From Dehalococcoidia bacterium UBA2991 (lineage in GTDB: Bacteria > Chloroflexota > Dehalococcoidia > Tepidiformales > Tepidiformaceae): a stretch of 64,000 nucleotides of DNA. The position numbers were made by a program, and so were the translations under genes. Shown here piece after piece: positions 7,584 through 16,223 of this stretch; the first letter of the stretch is position 1, and the number at the start of each line of letters is the position of its first letter. The notes under the pieces were generated by a model that searched no databases, was not told the DNA's origin, and was given only the letters and a program-made list of their open reading frames with translations. Where the stretch lies: the NCBI GenBank assembly GCA_002346645.1, contig DEAD01000011.1:197894-261893 (forward strand), in the 5' to 3' direction.

Positions 7584-8960
7584 TTAGGATGTTCCACTGC
7601 TTCTGGAGGATGAACCGAGCAGTGACTCAATGGTCAACATCACGTGTTCGTCGTCACTTTCTGCCACCGTGCGCGGATCGAGAAGCGTCTCGTTAGCCTC
7701 CACTCGTGTGAGGATGGGGGGAGCTGCCTTCCGGAGGGCTCCCGTAAGCCACTCCGCTCCCTGGTCTGCTTGCAATGCCGTGCACCACGTCTTTCGTCCT
7801 GCCCCAGGTGCTGCTCCTCCACCGATCATCGTGTGTGATTCGATTACCCGCCCCCGTTTGCCTGCTGCCTTTGCCCAAGCCTGTGCACGAGGCTCTAATG
7901 CCTTCTGTTCAAGCGCTAACATGTGCCAGAAGGGAATTTCCTCTCGCTCCGTTCCCTCTACGTAAGCCATTAGTGTTGCGTTTAGCGCTGCGATGGTGAG
8001 CTTGTCGATACGCAGTGCGCGAGATAGTGGGTGTTTCCGCAGCGTCTCGATAAGCTCGACTGATCCCACAATCAATCCGCATTGTGGTCCCCCCAAAAGT
8101 TTGTCTCCGCTGAAAAGGGTCAGATGGGCGCCGCTGCTGAGGCTTTCCCGGACTGTGGGCTCGTGCTCCACGCCATATTCTGAGGTTTCCACTAGGCAAC
8201 CACTTCCAAGGTCGTCTAATAGGAGTGTGTTGTGTGCTCGAGCGAGCGTTGAAAGTTCTCTCATATCGGGCTGCGTTGTAAAGCCGGTTACCTGAAAGTT
8301 TGAGCGGTGCACACGAAGAATGGCAGCTGTCTCTTCAGAAATGGCGTTTGCGTAATCCTCCACGTAGGTACGGTTCGTCGTTCCCACTTCGACTAGGCGC
8401 GCGCCGCTTTCTTGTAGAACGTCGGGGATGCGGAACCCTCCTCCGATCTCAACGGCTTCCCCTCGAGACACTATGACCTCTCGGCCCTGTGCGAATACAT
8501 GTAGTGCCATGAACAGGGCAGCAGCATTGTTATTTACAGCCAGTCCGTCGGGCGCACCTGTGGTGTGTCTTAGGAGGTTGCGTACGTGTTCATGTCGACT
8601 TCCCCGCTCTCCTTCATTTAGATCGAACTCTAAGTTGGTGTAGTCCCGAGAAGCCTCTGCGATTGCTGACATCGCGCGCTCACTAAGAGGTGCGCGCCCA
8701 AGGTTTGTTTGCAGGATCACGCCTGTCGCGTTTACCACGCGACGCAGAGAAGGCGTTGCTAGTGCGTTCAGTATTGTCTCTGCCTCCGTTGAGATTGTGG
8801 CGAGATCAGGAGCTCCTGCCCCTTCCTTCACCGATTTGCGTGCTTTTGTGATCGCCGTCCGAGCTGCCTCTAGGGCAAAGGAGTGAGGCCATGAACCTTT
8901 TTTTCGGAGGGCGTTTAGAACTGCCTCGACGCTTGGGATGGTGCGGAAGGGGGACGACAT
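7584..8960 (-). CDS. selA: L-seryl-tRNA(Sec) selenium transferase
   Basis: The 458-residue PLP enzyme converts Ser-tRNA(Sec) to Sec-tRNA(Sec) using selenophosphate. Hallmarks are the N-terminal tRNA-binding region, RRVVNATGVILQTNLGRAPL near residue 75, the EFDLNEGERGSR loop, and the PLP lysine Lys287 in LFSGDKLLGGPQCG. The length is typical. Its presence implies selenoprotein synthesis, but selB, selD, the Sec tRNA and any gene with an in-frame TGA were not found here. It is divergent from the aminotransferase at 9051, with 90 bases between them. Confidence 0.95.
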   Translation of the reverse strand: MSSPFRTIPSVEAVLNALRKKGSWPHSFALEAARTAITKARKSVKEGAGAPDLATISTEAETILNALATPSLRRVVNATGVILQTNLGRAPLSERAMSAIAEASRDYTNLEFDLNEGERGSRHEHVRNLLRHTTGAPDGLAVNNNAAALFMALHVFAQGREVIVSRGEAVEIGGGFRIPDVLQESGARLVEVGTTNRTYVEDYANAISEETAAILRVHRSNFQVTGFTTQPDMRELSTLARAHNTLLLDDLGSGCLVETSEYGVEHEPTVRESLSSGAHLTLFSGDKLLGGPQCGLIVGSVELIETLRKHPLSRALRIDKLTIAALNATLMAYVEGTEREEIPFWHMLALEQKALEPRAQAWAKAAGKRGRVIESHTMIGGGAAPGAGRKTWCTALQADQGAEWLTGALRKAAPPILTRVEANETLLDPRTVAESDDEHVMLTIESLLGSSSRSSGTS

Positions 8961-9009
8961 GCCAAGATCTTAACGCGCGAACGCTATCTTTCGTGTTCTT
9001 AGGCGCACT

Positions 9010-9027
9010 CTGAGAGAAAATTCTCAG
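9010..9027. promoter_or_regulatory. inverted repeat in the selA / aminotransferase divergent gap
   Basis: CTGAGA and TCTCAG flank six bases in the 90-base region between two divergent genes. The spacing fits a small dimeric-repressor operator or a weak hairpin. No regulator is assigned and the repeat is short enough to be chance. Confidence 0.25.
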
Positions 9028-9050
9028 AAGAACCTCCTGGGAAGATAGTT

Positions 9051-10148
9051 GTGAACCTTCGTATTCCTGGACCTACTCCGTGCCCTGATGACGTTCTCGA
9101 AGCTGTCGGAGGGGACATGATGAATCACCGCGGCCCTGAGTTCGCGGCCCTCATTAAGCGTGTAACCGAGGGGCTGAAATGGGTATTTGGTGTCTCTAGT
9201 GATGTGCTCGCCCTCACTGCTTCTGGTACTGGCGGTCTCGAAGCTGCTGTCGTCAATACGCTAAGTCCAGGCGATCGTGTTCTCGCGGTCTCTATTGGGG
9301 TTTTTGGTAATCGGCTTGCCTCTATAGCTGAGACCTACGGTGCTGATGTTGTGCGTTATGAGGTTGAGTGGGGCTCCGCTGCCGATGTGGATGAGATCAC
9401 CCGCCGTCTCGATGCAGATCCCTCCTTCAAGGCCGTTCTGGTGACTCATAACGAGACTTCGACTGGCATCACGAACCCCCTGGAAGCGATTGGTGCAGTC
9501 GTTCGAGAAAGGCCCCCGCTGCTCATTGTTGATGGTGTCAGTAGTGTCTCCTCTATTCCCTGTCCGGCTGAGCGGTGGGGAATAGACGTCCTCGTCAGCG
9601 GGTCCCAAAAGGGATGGATGGTTCCACCGGGTCTCGCTTTTCTCTGGCTTAGCGAGCGCGCATGGGAAGCAAGCAAAAAAGCCACAATGCCTCGCTTCTA
9701 CTTGGACCTACAGCGTGCTCGTACTTCTTTGGAAAGCGCTCAAACGCCTTGGACTCCTGCTATGTCCATCTTCTACGGCCTTGATCGGGCACTCCAGTCT
9801 CTCCGTGCTGAGGGCTTGGAGAATGTTTACTCACGTCACCGAGATGTTGCGCAGTTCACCCGTGAGCGAGTTCGAGCGATGGGTCTCGAGCTGCTGGCTA
9901 ACGACGAGCGCTTCTCCTCCGATACAGTGACAGCCGTGCGTTGGCCGGAAGATGTCGATGGTCTTGCTATCGCCAGGTTGGCTCGTGAGGAATTTGGAGT
10001 TGTGCTCGGTGGTGGCCAGCAAGGGCTACGCGGAAAGATCTTCCGGGTGGGCCATATGGGCTACTTCACCCAAGAAGATGTCGCTGAAGCTCTAGATATA
10101 GTAGAGCGGTTATTAGTCGAAAATTCTGCCAAGTCACTGCCTAGCTGA
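9051..10148 (+). CDS. class V aminotransferase (serine/phosphoserine or alanine-glyoxylate type)
   Basis: The 365-residue PLP protein belongs to the alanine-glyoxylate/serine-glyoxylate aminotransferase group. The N-terminal NLRIPGPTPCPDDVL, the NHRGPEF motif, DGVSSVSS and the PLP lysine Lys187 in SGSQKGWMVPPGLAFL are all present. The next gene is serA, 81 bases downstream, and no classical serC is seen, so the likely role is phosphoserine aminotransferase in serine synthesis. Serine-glyoxylate transamination is the main alternative. The start is GTG at 9051, which puts the family N-terminus in the right place; the next ATG lies too far in. Confidence 0.88.
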   Translation: MNLRIPGPTPCPDDVLEAVGGDMMNHRGPEFAALIKRVTEGLKWVFGVSSDVLALTASGTGGLEAAVVNTLSPGDRVLAVSIGVFGNRLASIAETYGADVVRYEVEWGSAADVDEITRRLDADPSFKAVLVTHNETSTGITNPLEAIGAVVRERPPLLIVDGVSSVSSIPCPAERWGIDVLVSGSQKGWMVPPGLAFLWLSERAWEASKKATMPRFYLDLQRARTSLESAQTPWTPAMSIFYGLDRALQSLRAEGLENVYSRHRDVAQFTRERVRAMGLELLANDERFSSDTVTAVRWPEDVDGLAIARLAREEFGVVLGGGQQGLRGKIFRVGHMGYFTQEDVAEALDIVERLLVENSAKSLPS

Positions 10149-10229
10149 GAGGGGCTGTAACCTCTCTCGGGGCTATGCTGAAACCAATGGCATTGACTGA
10201 CTACACTGTTTCATCCCAGAGCTCTCTGC

Positions 10230-11828
10230 ATGACTGACGGTGGTTTGCGCCCTCGCATTCTTGTTGCAGATCCGATTGCGGATGAAGGTATTACCCTCCT
10301 CCAGCAAGGTGCCGACGTAGATGTGCGCACGGGTCTTCCTCCTATTGAGTTAAGGGAGGCCATAGCGGAGTACGAAGGACTTGTTGTGCGCAGCCAGGCC
10401 CAGGTAACTGCCGATGTACTTTCCAATGCTGGACGGTTACAGGTAATTGCGCGTGCAGGAACTGGTGTTGATAACGTTGATCTCGAAGCTGCCACAGAGC
10501 GAGGAATCGTAGTTGTAAATGCTCCGCGTGGGAACACCATAGCTGCCGCTGAGCATGCCTTTGCGTTGTTAATGTCTCTAGCCCGTCACATTCCCCGCGC
10601 GGACCGGTCGCTACGGGGTGGCAAGTGGACGCGAGGCTCCTTCATGGGGGCCGAGCTTCGGGGACATACCCTTGGCCTCGTGGGCTTTGGTCCCATAGGC
10701 TCGGAAATGGCTCGCCGGGCCCTTGCATTCGAGATGAGTGTTCTGGTTCATGACCCCTTCGTGCCTGTTGAGCGCGTGCGTGCGCTTGGTGCCCTTCCTG
10801 TTGAACTTGACCGCCTCTACGCCGAGAGCGATTTCATCAGCACCCATACGCCACTCACTGCTAGTACTCGCGGCATGATTGGGCGGGAGCAATTTGCTGC
10901 CATGAAAGACGGTGTTCGGCTGGTGAATGCTGCTCGGGGCGGCATCATCGACGAGGACGATCTGCTTGAGGCTGTTCGCGCCGGTAAAGTTGCTGGCGCT
11001 GCCCTAGACGTGTTCACGGCCGAGCCTCCAGGCCAGCATCCCCTTTTTGAAGAAGAGCGCATCATCGTGACACCTCACCTGGCGGGCTCCACAGTTGAAG
11101 CCCAGCAACGTATTGCTATTGATATCGCAGAGCAGGTTCTTGATGTGTTAGGAGGACGCCCGCCCCGCTACCCTGTTAATGCCCCGCTAGTTGCTCCAGA
11201 GACCCTCGAAATGGTGGGTCCATACTTGGCTGTTTCCGAGTTGTTAGGAACCGTCGCAACTCAACTTCTTAGTGGGCAGCTGACCACCATTGATCTTGGT
11301 TTCTTTGGTGAGATCGCCGAGCACGATGTAACGCCTCTCAAGGCCTTTGCTATTCGGGGCCTTCTTGGTCCCATCAGTGAGCAAAACGTCAACCTCGTTA
11401 ACGCTTCGAGCATCGCTAATTCTCGGGGTTGGGCTATCACCGAGCGTCTCCACTCTTCGCACGAAGAGTTTCACAATCTGATCGAACTCCGTGTTGGTAG
11501 CAGTGATTCTGAGATTACGATCAGTGGAACTGCTAGTCATTCCCGTCCTAGCATCGTGCGGGTGAATGATCTTGATATTGATTTAGTGCCAGAGGCAGGT
11601 GGGTACTTGCTAGTCTGCGAAAACGAAGATCGTCCGGGGATGATTGGCCAGTTGGGCACTCTCCTGGGAGGACATGACATTAACATCAGTGCCATGCGAG
11701 TTGGGCGCAGCAGTCCACGGGGTCGTGCTCTCATGGTGTTGATGCTCGATGATGAACCGGCTGCTGCATCTCTAGATGCGATAGCCGCTGGTGAAGGTAT
11801 CGCTAGTGTCCGTTTAGTTCGGCTCTAG
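10230..11828 (+). CDS. serA: D-3-phosphoglycerate dehydrogenase
   Basis: The 532-residue enzyme oxidises 3-phosphoglycerate to 3-phosphohydroxypyruvate, the first step of serine synthesis. It has the substrate/NAD catalytic core (LVGFGPIGSEMARRA Rossmann loop, then LVNAARGGIIDE, and the TPHLAGSTVEAQ histidine motif), an intervening allosteric ASB domain (about 320-450), and a C-terminal ACT domain (YLLVCENEDRPGMIGQLGTL from about 460) that usually binds serine for feedback inhibition. This is the long type found in actinobacteria, cyanobacteria and Chloroflexota. It pairs with the upstream aminotransferase. Confidence 0.97.
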   Translation: MTDGGLRPRILVADPIADEGITLLQQGADVDVRTGLPPIELREAIAEYEGLVVRSQAQVTADVLSNAGRLQVIARAGTGVDNVDLEAATERGIVVVNAPRGNTIAAAEHAFALLMSLARHIPRADRSLRGGKWTRGSFMGAELRGHTLGLVGFGPIGSEMARRALAFEMSVLVHDPFVPVERVRALGALPVELDRLYAESDFISTHTPLTASTRGMIGREQFAAMKDGVRLVNAARGGIIDEDDLLEAVRAGKVAGAALDVFTAEPPGQHPLFEEERIIVTPHLAGSTVEAQQRIAIDIAEQVLDVLGGRPPRYPVNAPLVAPETLEMVGPYLAVSELLGTVATQLLSGQLTTIDLGFFGEIAEHDVTPLKAFAIRGLLGPISEQNVNLVNASSIANSRGWAITERLHSSHEEFHNLIELRVGSSDSEITISGTASHSRPSIVRVNDLDIDLVPEAGGYLLVCENEDRPGMIGQLGTLLGGHDINISAMRVGRSSPRGRALMVLMLDDEPAAASLDAIAAGEGIASVRLVRL

Positions 11829-11955
11829 TCCTGTGAAGTCCAGCTATTAGTAATGGATAGTTCTCCTGGGCTGGCGGCGTTCTCTTGTAGGACTACCCGA
11901 ACAACTCCACACCAATGTTAAGACTGACACTCTTTCCGTATCACTGTTGCCAGAT

Positions 11956-13230
11956 TTAGTGGGACAGTGGAGCGAAAACAAGCCCGGTTCCCATCTTGGG
12001 ATAGTAAAAAGTTGACTTCTGAGGGAGCCGTTCGCCCCCGTCTGCTAGACCGATCACCTCGCTCGCAGGCACGGGCTGAAGTAGAAAGCCCACACCACCG
12101 CCCTCCAGTGCTTCCACTATCTCGCTCACATCGTGTGTGAAAGTAACGGCACCAGCCCGCAGCTCTTCGTCGCTGATTGCCCAAAGTGGGTCCAGGACAC
12201 CCAACCGAAGCAAGATTGGAGCTGCCGACGCCCAGCGAGGGCTTGCGCCTGCTGGAGCTAGTTTCCCAATGGCCGCATCGTTTTTTGGGCGAATTAGATG
12301 GACAGTCTTCGGCGTTAGATGTACCGCTACTATTGCTTCCTGTGCCTTCTGGCGCACGGCTTCCAGCTTTAATGGCTCTATGTCCACTGATACCTCCTCG
12401 ATATCAAAGAGGTGTTCCAGGCGCTCCCGCCAATCCGATGGTGCTTTTCGAGGGATATAGCGGTGCAGGGGTCGTACGATTAGGCCTTCATCTTCAACTG
12501 GCACTACACCCGCCATTGCGAAGCGGGCAGGATGGTCATTCGCTAGTTTTCCCTCGTGTGTGTGCAGCCAAGCGCGGTATGCTACTGAGGTCTCGTACCT
12601 GTGGTGCCCATCCGCGATGTAAAACGCCTCCGACAGCAAAGGGGCAAGTTGTCTTAGGTGGTCGCGGTCTGCGGGTATTACCCAAAGGTGGTGGGTTACT
12701 CCGTCATTGGTTTTTCCTGAGGCAATCGGTTGCAATCCCTCTGCAGTGTTTGTTAGAAGTGCTGCAAGCTGCCCAGACCGGTCCCGTGCCAGCATGAAGA
12801 TAGGGCTAAACTGCGTTCCTGTAGCCTGCAGCAGCCGTAGACGGTCTTCTTTCGGAGCAGAAAGAGTAAATTCGTGAGGTAGTACCGCTCCTGCTTCCCA
12901 GGGCTGTGATTCCACTCCGCAGAGGAGTGCTCTCCTTTTCCTTGGTAGGCCCTCCTCAATGAACTCCTGTTCGTAGACGTAGAGCATCGGCTCTGTGTCA
13001 CGTTGGAGGATACCGTCGGCGATCCATCCTTCGAGTTCTGCGGCCACCCCGGTGTAGTGGTCATCTGCTTCTTCTGCTAACTCGAGCCGTACGGCGTTGT
13101 GTGGCGAAAGGCCGGAGAGGTGTTCCCTTTCCCGCTCGCCGATTACGTCGAACGGGGGCGCTAGGAGTTGATCAAGGGGACCAGCCTTGGGGGAAAACCG
13201 TAGGCCTTGGATAGGCATTAGCCTTGGCAT
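11956..13230 (-). CDS. DUF1015 family protein, possible ParB/SerK-like kinase
   Basis: The 424-residue protein matches DUF1015: APPFDVI near residue 24, HNAVRLEL, and the family motif ADGHHRYE at about 206-213. No enzymatic role is firmly established for this family as far as I know. The DGHHR motif recalls the ParB/sulfiredoxin fold of the archaeal free-serine kinase SerK, and the gene faces serA, so a role in serine phosphorylation is a reasonable guess. It is convergent to serA, 127 bases away. The ATG at 13230 begins MPRLMPIQGLRFSPKAG, the normal DUF1015 start. Confidence 0.85.
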   Translation of the reverse strand: MPRLMPIQGLRFSPKAGPLDQLLAPPFDVIGEREREHLSGLSPHNAVRLELAEEADDHYTGVAAELEGWIADGILQRDTEPMLYVYEQEFIEEGLPRKRRALLCGVESQPWEAGAVLPHEFTLSAPKEDRLRLLQATGTQFSPIFMLARDRSGQLAALLTNTAEGLQPIASGKTNDGVTHHLWVIPADRDHLRQLAPLLSEAFYIADGHHRYETSVAYRAWLHTHEGKLANDHPARFAMAGVVPVEDEGLIVRPLHRYIPRKAPSDWRERLEHLFDIEEVSVDIEPLKLEAVRQKAQEAIVAVHLTPKTVHLIRPKNDAAIGKLAPAGASPRWASAAPILLRLGVLDPLWAISDEELRAGAVTFTHDVSEIVEALEGGGVGFLLQPVPASEVIGLADGGERLPQKSTFYYPKMGTGLVFAPLSH

Positions 13231-13295
13231 CGGACTACCTCATGTTGGATTGAGATCGTGGCTATCTTGCTACCCTGTAGAATCGAGTTCCCGCC

Positions 13296-13628
13296 ATGAA
13301 AAAAGCCCCGTACTGTGTGTTCTGTAACATCATCGCTGGTGCCGAGCCTGCTAATGTTCTCTACGAGGATGACGAGGTTATCGTTATCCAGAACGTTCTC
13401 CGATGGGTACCCGTCATGCTCCTGGCCATGACCAAAGAACATCGAACTCAGGCTGAACTGTGGGAAAACGGTATCGCTGAGGTCGGTCGTATCGCTGCCA
13501 AAATTGGAGATGAGGCTTGTCCCGATGGATTTCGCTTGCTTTCCAACTTTGGTTTTGAGGCGATGCAGAGTCAGGAACACGGCCATCTCCATATAGTGGG
13601 TGGTACCCACCTAGGTCCCTACGTTTGA
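13296..13628 (+). CDS. HIT-family nucleotide hydrolase/transferase
   Basis: The 110-residue protein has an N-terminal CVFCNI zinc-type CxxC, the VIQN segment and the histidine-triad motif EHGHLHIVGG near residues 96-104. HIT proteins cleave nucleoside phosphoramidates or dinucleotide polyphosphates. The middle (VLRWVPVMLLAMTKEHRTQ) differs from the usual HINI-type segment, so the substrate is open. The last 10 bases overlap the end of the convergent RNase PH gene. Confidence 0.88.
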   Translation: MKKAPYCVFCNIIAGAEPANVLYEDDEVIVIQNVLRWVPVMLLAMTKEHRTQAELWENGIAEVGRIAAKIGDEACPDGFRLLSNFGFEAMQSQEHGHLHIVGGTHLGPYV

Positions 13629-14350
13629 GCGGTTCGCAGAGCTTCGCGTTGCTGCTCAAACAGCTCCTGTATACCACCCCGAGCCAGCTCAACTAGTGAA
13701 TCAAGGCCGGCTTCACTAAATGGCTTGCCTTCCGCCGTCCCCTGTATCTCTACGAATTCGTCTTGACCAGTCATCACAACATTGAAGTCAACCTGAGCCG
13801 CTGAGTCCTCTTCGTAGCAGAGGTCTAGTACAGGTGTGCCTTGGACGATTCCGGCTGAGACCGCTGCCACTTGGGTGGTAATTGCTTTTGCCGGAATGAG
13901 GTTGCGAAGTGCCAGTTTCTCTGCTGCAAGCCTTAGTGCGACGAAGCCGCCAGTTATTGCTGCTGTACGTGTGCCCCCGTCCGCTTGCAGAACGTCGCAA
14001 TCCACGGTGATAGTGCGCGGTCCCAGAAGATCTAAGTTGACTGCTGCTCGTAGGGATCGTCCGATTAATCGTTGGATCTCCTGTGTTCGTCCACCTGGAC
14101 GTCCCCGCTCTACTTCGCGCTGTGTTCGGGTATGCGTAGAACGTGGGAGCATCGAATACTCGGCCGTTAGCCAACCGCTCTGGGTGTTCCGGAGCCAACC
14201 TGGCTGACGGTCGGCCACACTGGCTGAGCAGAGAACCTGAGTTTTTCCGAAGGAAACAAGGCAGCTTCCTTCTGCGAATTCCTGAAAGCCCGTTTCGATC
14301 GTAATTGGGCGAAGTTCACTAGCCTGGCGGCCGTCCACTCGTGTTGGCAT
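13619..14350 (-). CDS. rph: ribonuclease PH
   Basis: This phosphorolytic 3'-5' exoribonuclease trims tRNA 3' ends. The start at 14350 gives MPTRVDGRQASELRPITIE, matching the usual RNase PH beginning; a 13-codon extension from a TTG at 14389 is possible but unlikely. Signature stretches are GSCLVSFGKTQVLCSASV, GWLTAEYSMLPRSTHTRT, EIQRLIGRSLRA and VDCDVLQADGGTRTAAITGG. The product is 243 residues, the normal length. The 3' end overlaps the convergent HIT gene by 10 bases. Confidence 0.95.
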   Translation of the reverse strand: MPTRVDGRQASELRPITIETGFQEFAEGSCLVSFGKTQVLCSASVADRQPGWLRNTQSGWLTAEYSMLPRSTHTRTQREVERGRPGGRTQEIQRLIGRSLRAAVNLDLLGPRTITVDCDVLQADGGTRTAAITGGFVALRLAAEKLALRNLIPAKAITTQVAAVSAGIVQGTPVLDLCYEEDSAAQVDFNVVMTGQDEFVEIQGTAEGKPFSEAGLDSLVELARGGIQELFEQQREALRTAQT

Positions 14351-14582
14351 GGGGATAGGTACGCTACCCCTCTGCTTCCACTGGCGCAAAGATTGGTCGG
14401 TAGTAGTTCACAGATAGGAAGGGGCTGTTCCCATTAATCAAAGTAGGCAGAGGTCTATCGAGTGTGCCAGCGGGTCCCATCTCCCTGTGAGGCAAATAAA
14501 TGTGCCTTTAGTCCTTAGCTTCCCGTGCTGAAGGTCCATTGCTGTCAAGCAAGGAAGAAGGAAACTGCTCTACCAAAATTGG

Positions 14583-15257
14583 TCAGGCGACGAAGCGGTA
14601 GCCCTTGCCCCGAATTGTTTCAAGCTGCTCGTCACTACCCAGTACTATCCGCATCTTTCGCCGTAGGTTGCTTACGTGCGCTCTAACGAGAGTGTTTGCT
14701 CCGGCGTCGTCGTGGTACTGCCAAACTTTCGCTAGCAGAATGCGAGGGTGAAGGATCTCCCCCTCGTGAGCCATTAGGTAAGCCAGCAGGTTTGCTTCGA
14801 TGTTAGTTAGGTGCTCGGAGCCTGCAGTTCCCTTCAGCGTATTAGTGTCGATCTCTACTTCAAAGGGAGCACGTGCAGTGCGCCGTGGGTCTCCAAGCAG
14901 ACTGCGCAGGGTTTCCCCAAGTTTCTCCAAGGGGAATGGCTTCTTGATTACGGGACCAGGGATATGGAAGTGTGGCCGACGCGATCCCTTGCGTAGTAGG
15001 TAGACAAGAGAAGGCGTTGGTCGGTCGAGGTAGGTTCGAGCCATCCATTGGCTGAACTGAGTGAAACGAGAACCGGGCTCGCCTCTTGGCACGCCCTGCA
15101 CGTCCACAACCAGAGCATCTGGCTCGAAGGGATCAAGCTGGGCAACAAGGACATCATAATTAGGGAATGTCGCTACCTCGTACCCGCGCTCTTGCAGGTA
15201 GAGGTTAAGGGCATCCCGCATTCGGGGATCTCGACTGACCGCAACTACGAAGGGCAT
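14583..15257 (-). CDS. orphan OmpR/PhoB-type response regulator with degenerate receiver
   Basis: The 224-residue protein has a receiver-like domain (1-120) and a C-terminal winged helix of the OmpR type (EHLTNIEANLLAYLMAHEGEI, then VRAHVSNLRRKM and IRGKGYRFVA). Asp52 in LVVDVQG and the KKPF lysine (105/106) are kept. The N-terminal acidic pair that binds Mg is reduced (VAVSRDPRMR), and the usual Thr/Ser switch region reads LVYLLRKG. No histidine kinase gene is nearby. It may be regulated without phosphorylation or by a distant kinase. Confidence 0.85.
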   Translation of the reverse strand: MPFVVAVSRDPRMRDALNLYLQERGYEVATFPNYDVLVAQLDPFEPDALVVDVQGVPRGEPGSRFTQFSQWMARTYLDRPTPSLVYLLRKGSRRPHFHIPGPVIKKPFPLEKLGETLRSLLGDPRRTARAPFEVEIDTNTLKGTAGSEHLTNIEANLLAYLMAHEGEILHPRILLAKVWQYHDDAGANTLVRAHVSNLRRKMRIVLGSDEQLETIRGKGYRFVA

Positions 15258-15440
15258 CTATGCTCGCATCCTTGGGTGGCTCGGGAATACTAGAATGCTG
15301 GTCAGGGGTGTCAAGGTGATGGAGCGACATAAATTCATGAGTTGCGGCGAGAACCGTCGTTAGTCGGTTTTTTTGTGCCTCTCCATAGCCCCTGAAATGG
15401 ATCCTGGGAATTTTGTTGTTGCCAACCCATTTCTTTTTCG

Positions 15441-16223
15441 CTATTTCTCCACAATGGCCAGTTCGTAGGTGAGGCGCTCTATTCTGGCTTTTACGACACG
15501 ATGCGGAGCCTCTTGGTCGACCCAAATAAGTTGAGTAACAGTGCTTGTCTCGATCCGGACTTTCCAAACTTGGAAAGTCCCCGCGGCTACTGTCACCTTT
15601 TCAGGTCCCTCAACAGCCACTTCTGCTCCGAACACCCGACCAGTTGAAGCGTTCACGTTTGTAAAGGAGCCCTGGAAGCCTTCCTGTAGTGGGATCCCTC
15701 GTAGAAGCCAGAGTAGTTCCTCATCGTCGTACCACGCAGGCGCAGGCGTCTTATCGGTTGGTTCCGGAAGAGCGCGTTCAGCTTCCAGACTGTCAGTAGG
15801 TTCCCCTGCGCTGTCCTCGAACTGCTTTGAGTGAAAGAGAACCTTTCGCTTTTCCGGTACATAGGTTGTTGCGAAATGACGTGCATCGCCTTCTTCGAGA
15901 TCAAGAACAACCCGCAGTGATGAAAGCGGCTGCAAGGTGACCGAGTCGACCAGGGCAGAGCCGTTGTCCTGGTATCGCCCTTCCCCGGCATCTCGGCAAA
16001 GTCGTCGGAACTCGGTAATCCCGGGAGAAATTTCCGGTTCTGTCTCGAGGATGCACCGGCCTTCTAGGTTCTCTCGCTGAAGCAGGTTGTAGTGAAGCCG
16101 CTCTGCTCCGGTCCAGGGTGCTTCTTCGAAAATCCGTGGATGAGCTACGAGTGGTTCGCTGCCGCAGGCGATGAGGGATGCACCGGCGATTGTGAGGATT
16201 ACCAGTGGTATCCAGTGCTTCAT
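15441..16223 (-). CDS. predicted lipoprotein, DUF3108-like
   Basis: The 260-residue product begins with a lipoprotein signal: a positive start, a hydrophobic core (IPLVILTIAGASL) and a lipobox ending in Cys20 (SLIAC|GS). The C-terminal part (VTVAAGTFQVWKVRIET, then QLIWVDQEAPHRVVKARIER) resembles the beta-rich repeat of DUF3108-type envelope proteins. It probably sits on the outer face of the cytoplasmic membrane. Its ATG overlaps the threonine aldolase stop by 4 bases, so the two are co-translated, though a functional link is not obvious. Confidence 0.75.
   Translation of the reverse strand: MKHWIPLVILTIAGASLIACGSEPLVAHPRIFEEAPWTGAERLHYNLLQRENLEGRCILETEPEISPGITEFRRLCRDAGEGRYQDNGSALVDSVTLQPLSSLRVVLDLEEGDARHFATTYVPEKRKVLFHSKQFEDSAGEPTDSLEAERALPEPTDKTPAPAWYDDEELLWLLRGIPLQEGFQGSFTNVNASTGRVFGAEVAVEGPEKVTVAAGTFQVWKVRIETSTVTQLIWVDQEAPHRVVKARIERLTYELAIVEK

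Noticed and set aside
12177..12797. 206-codon plus-strand frame inside the DUF1015 gene
   Set aside because: Leu/Pro/Arg-rich shadow of a coding strand with a clear family match; no ribosome site.
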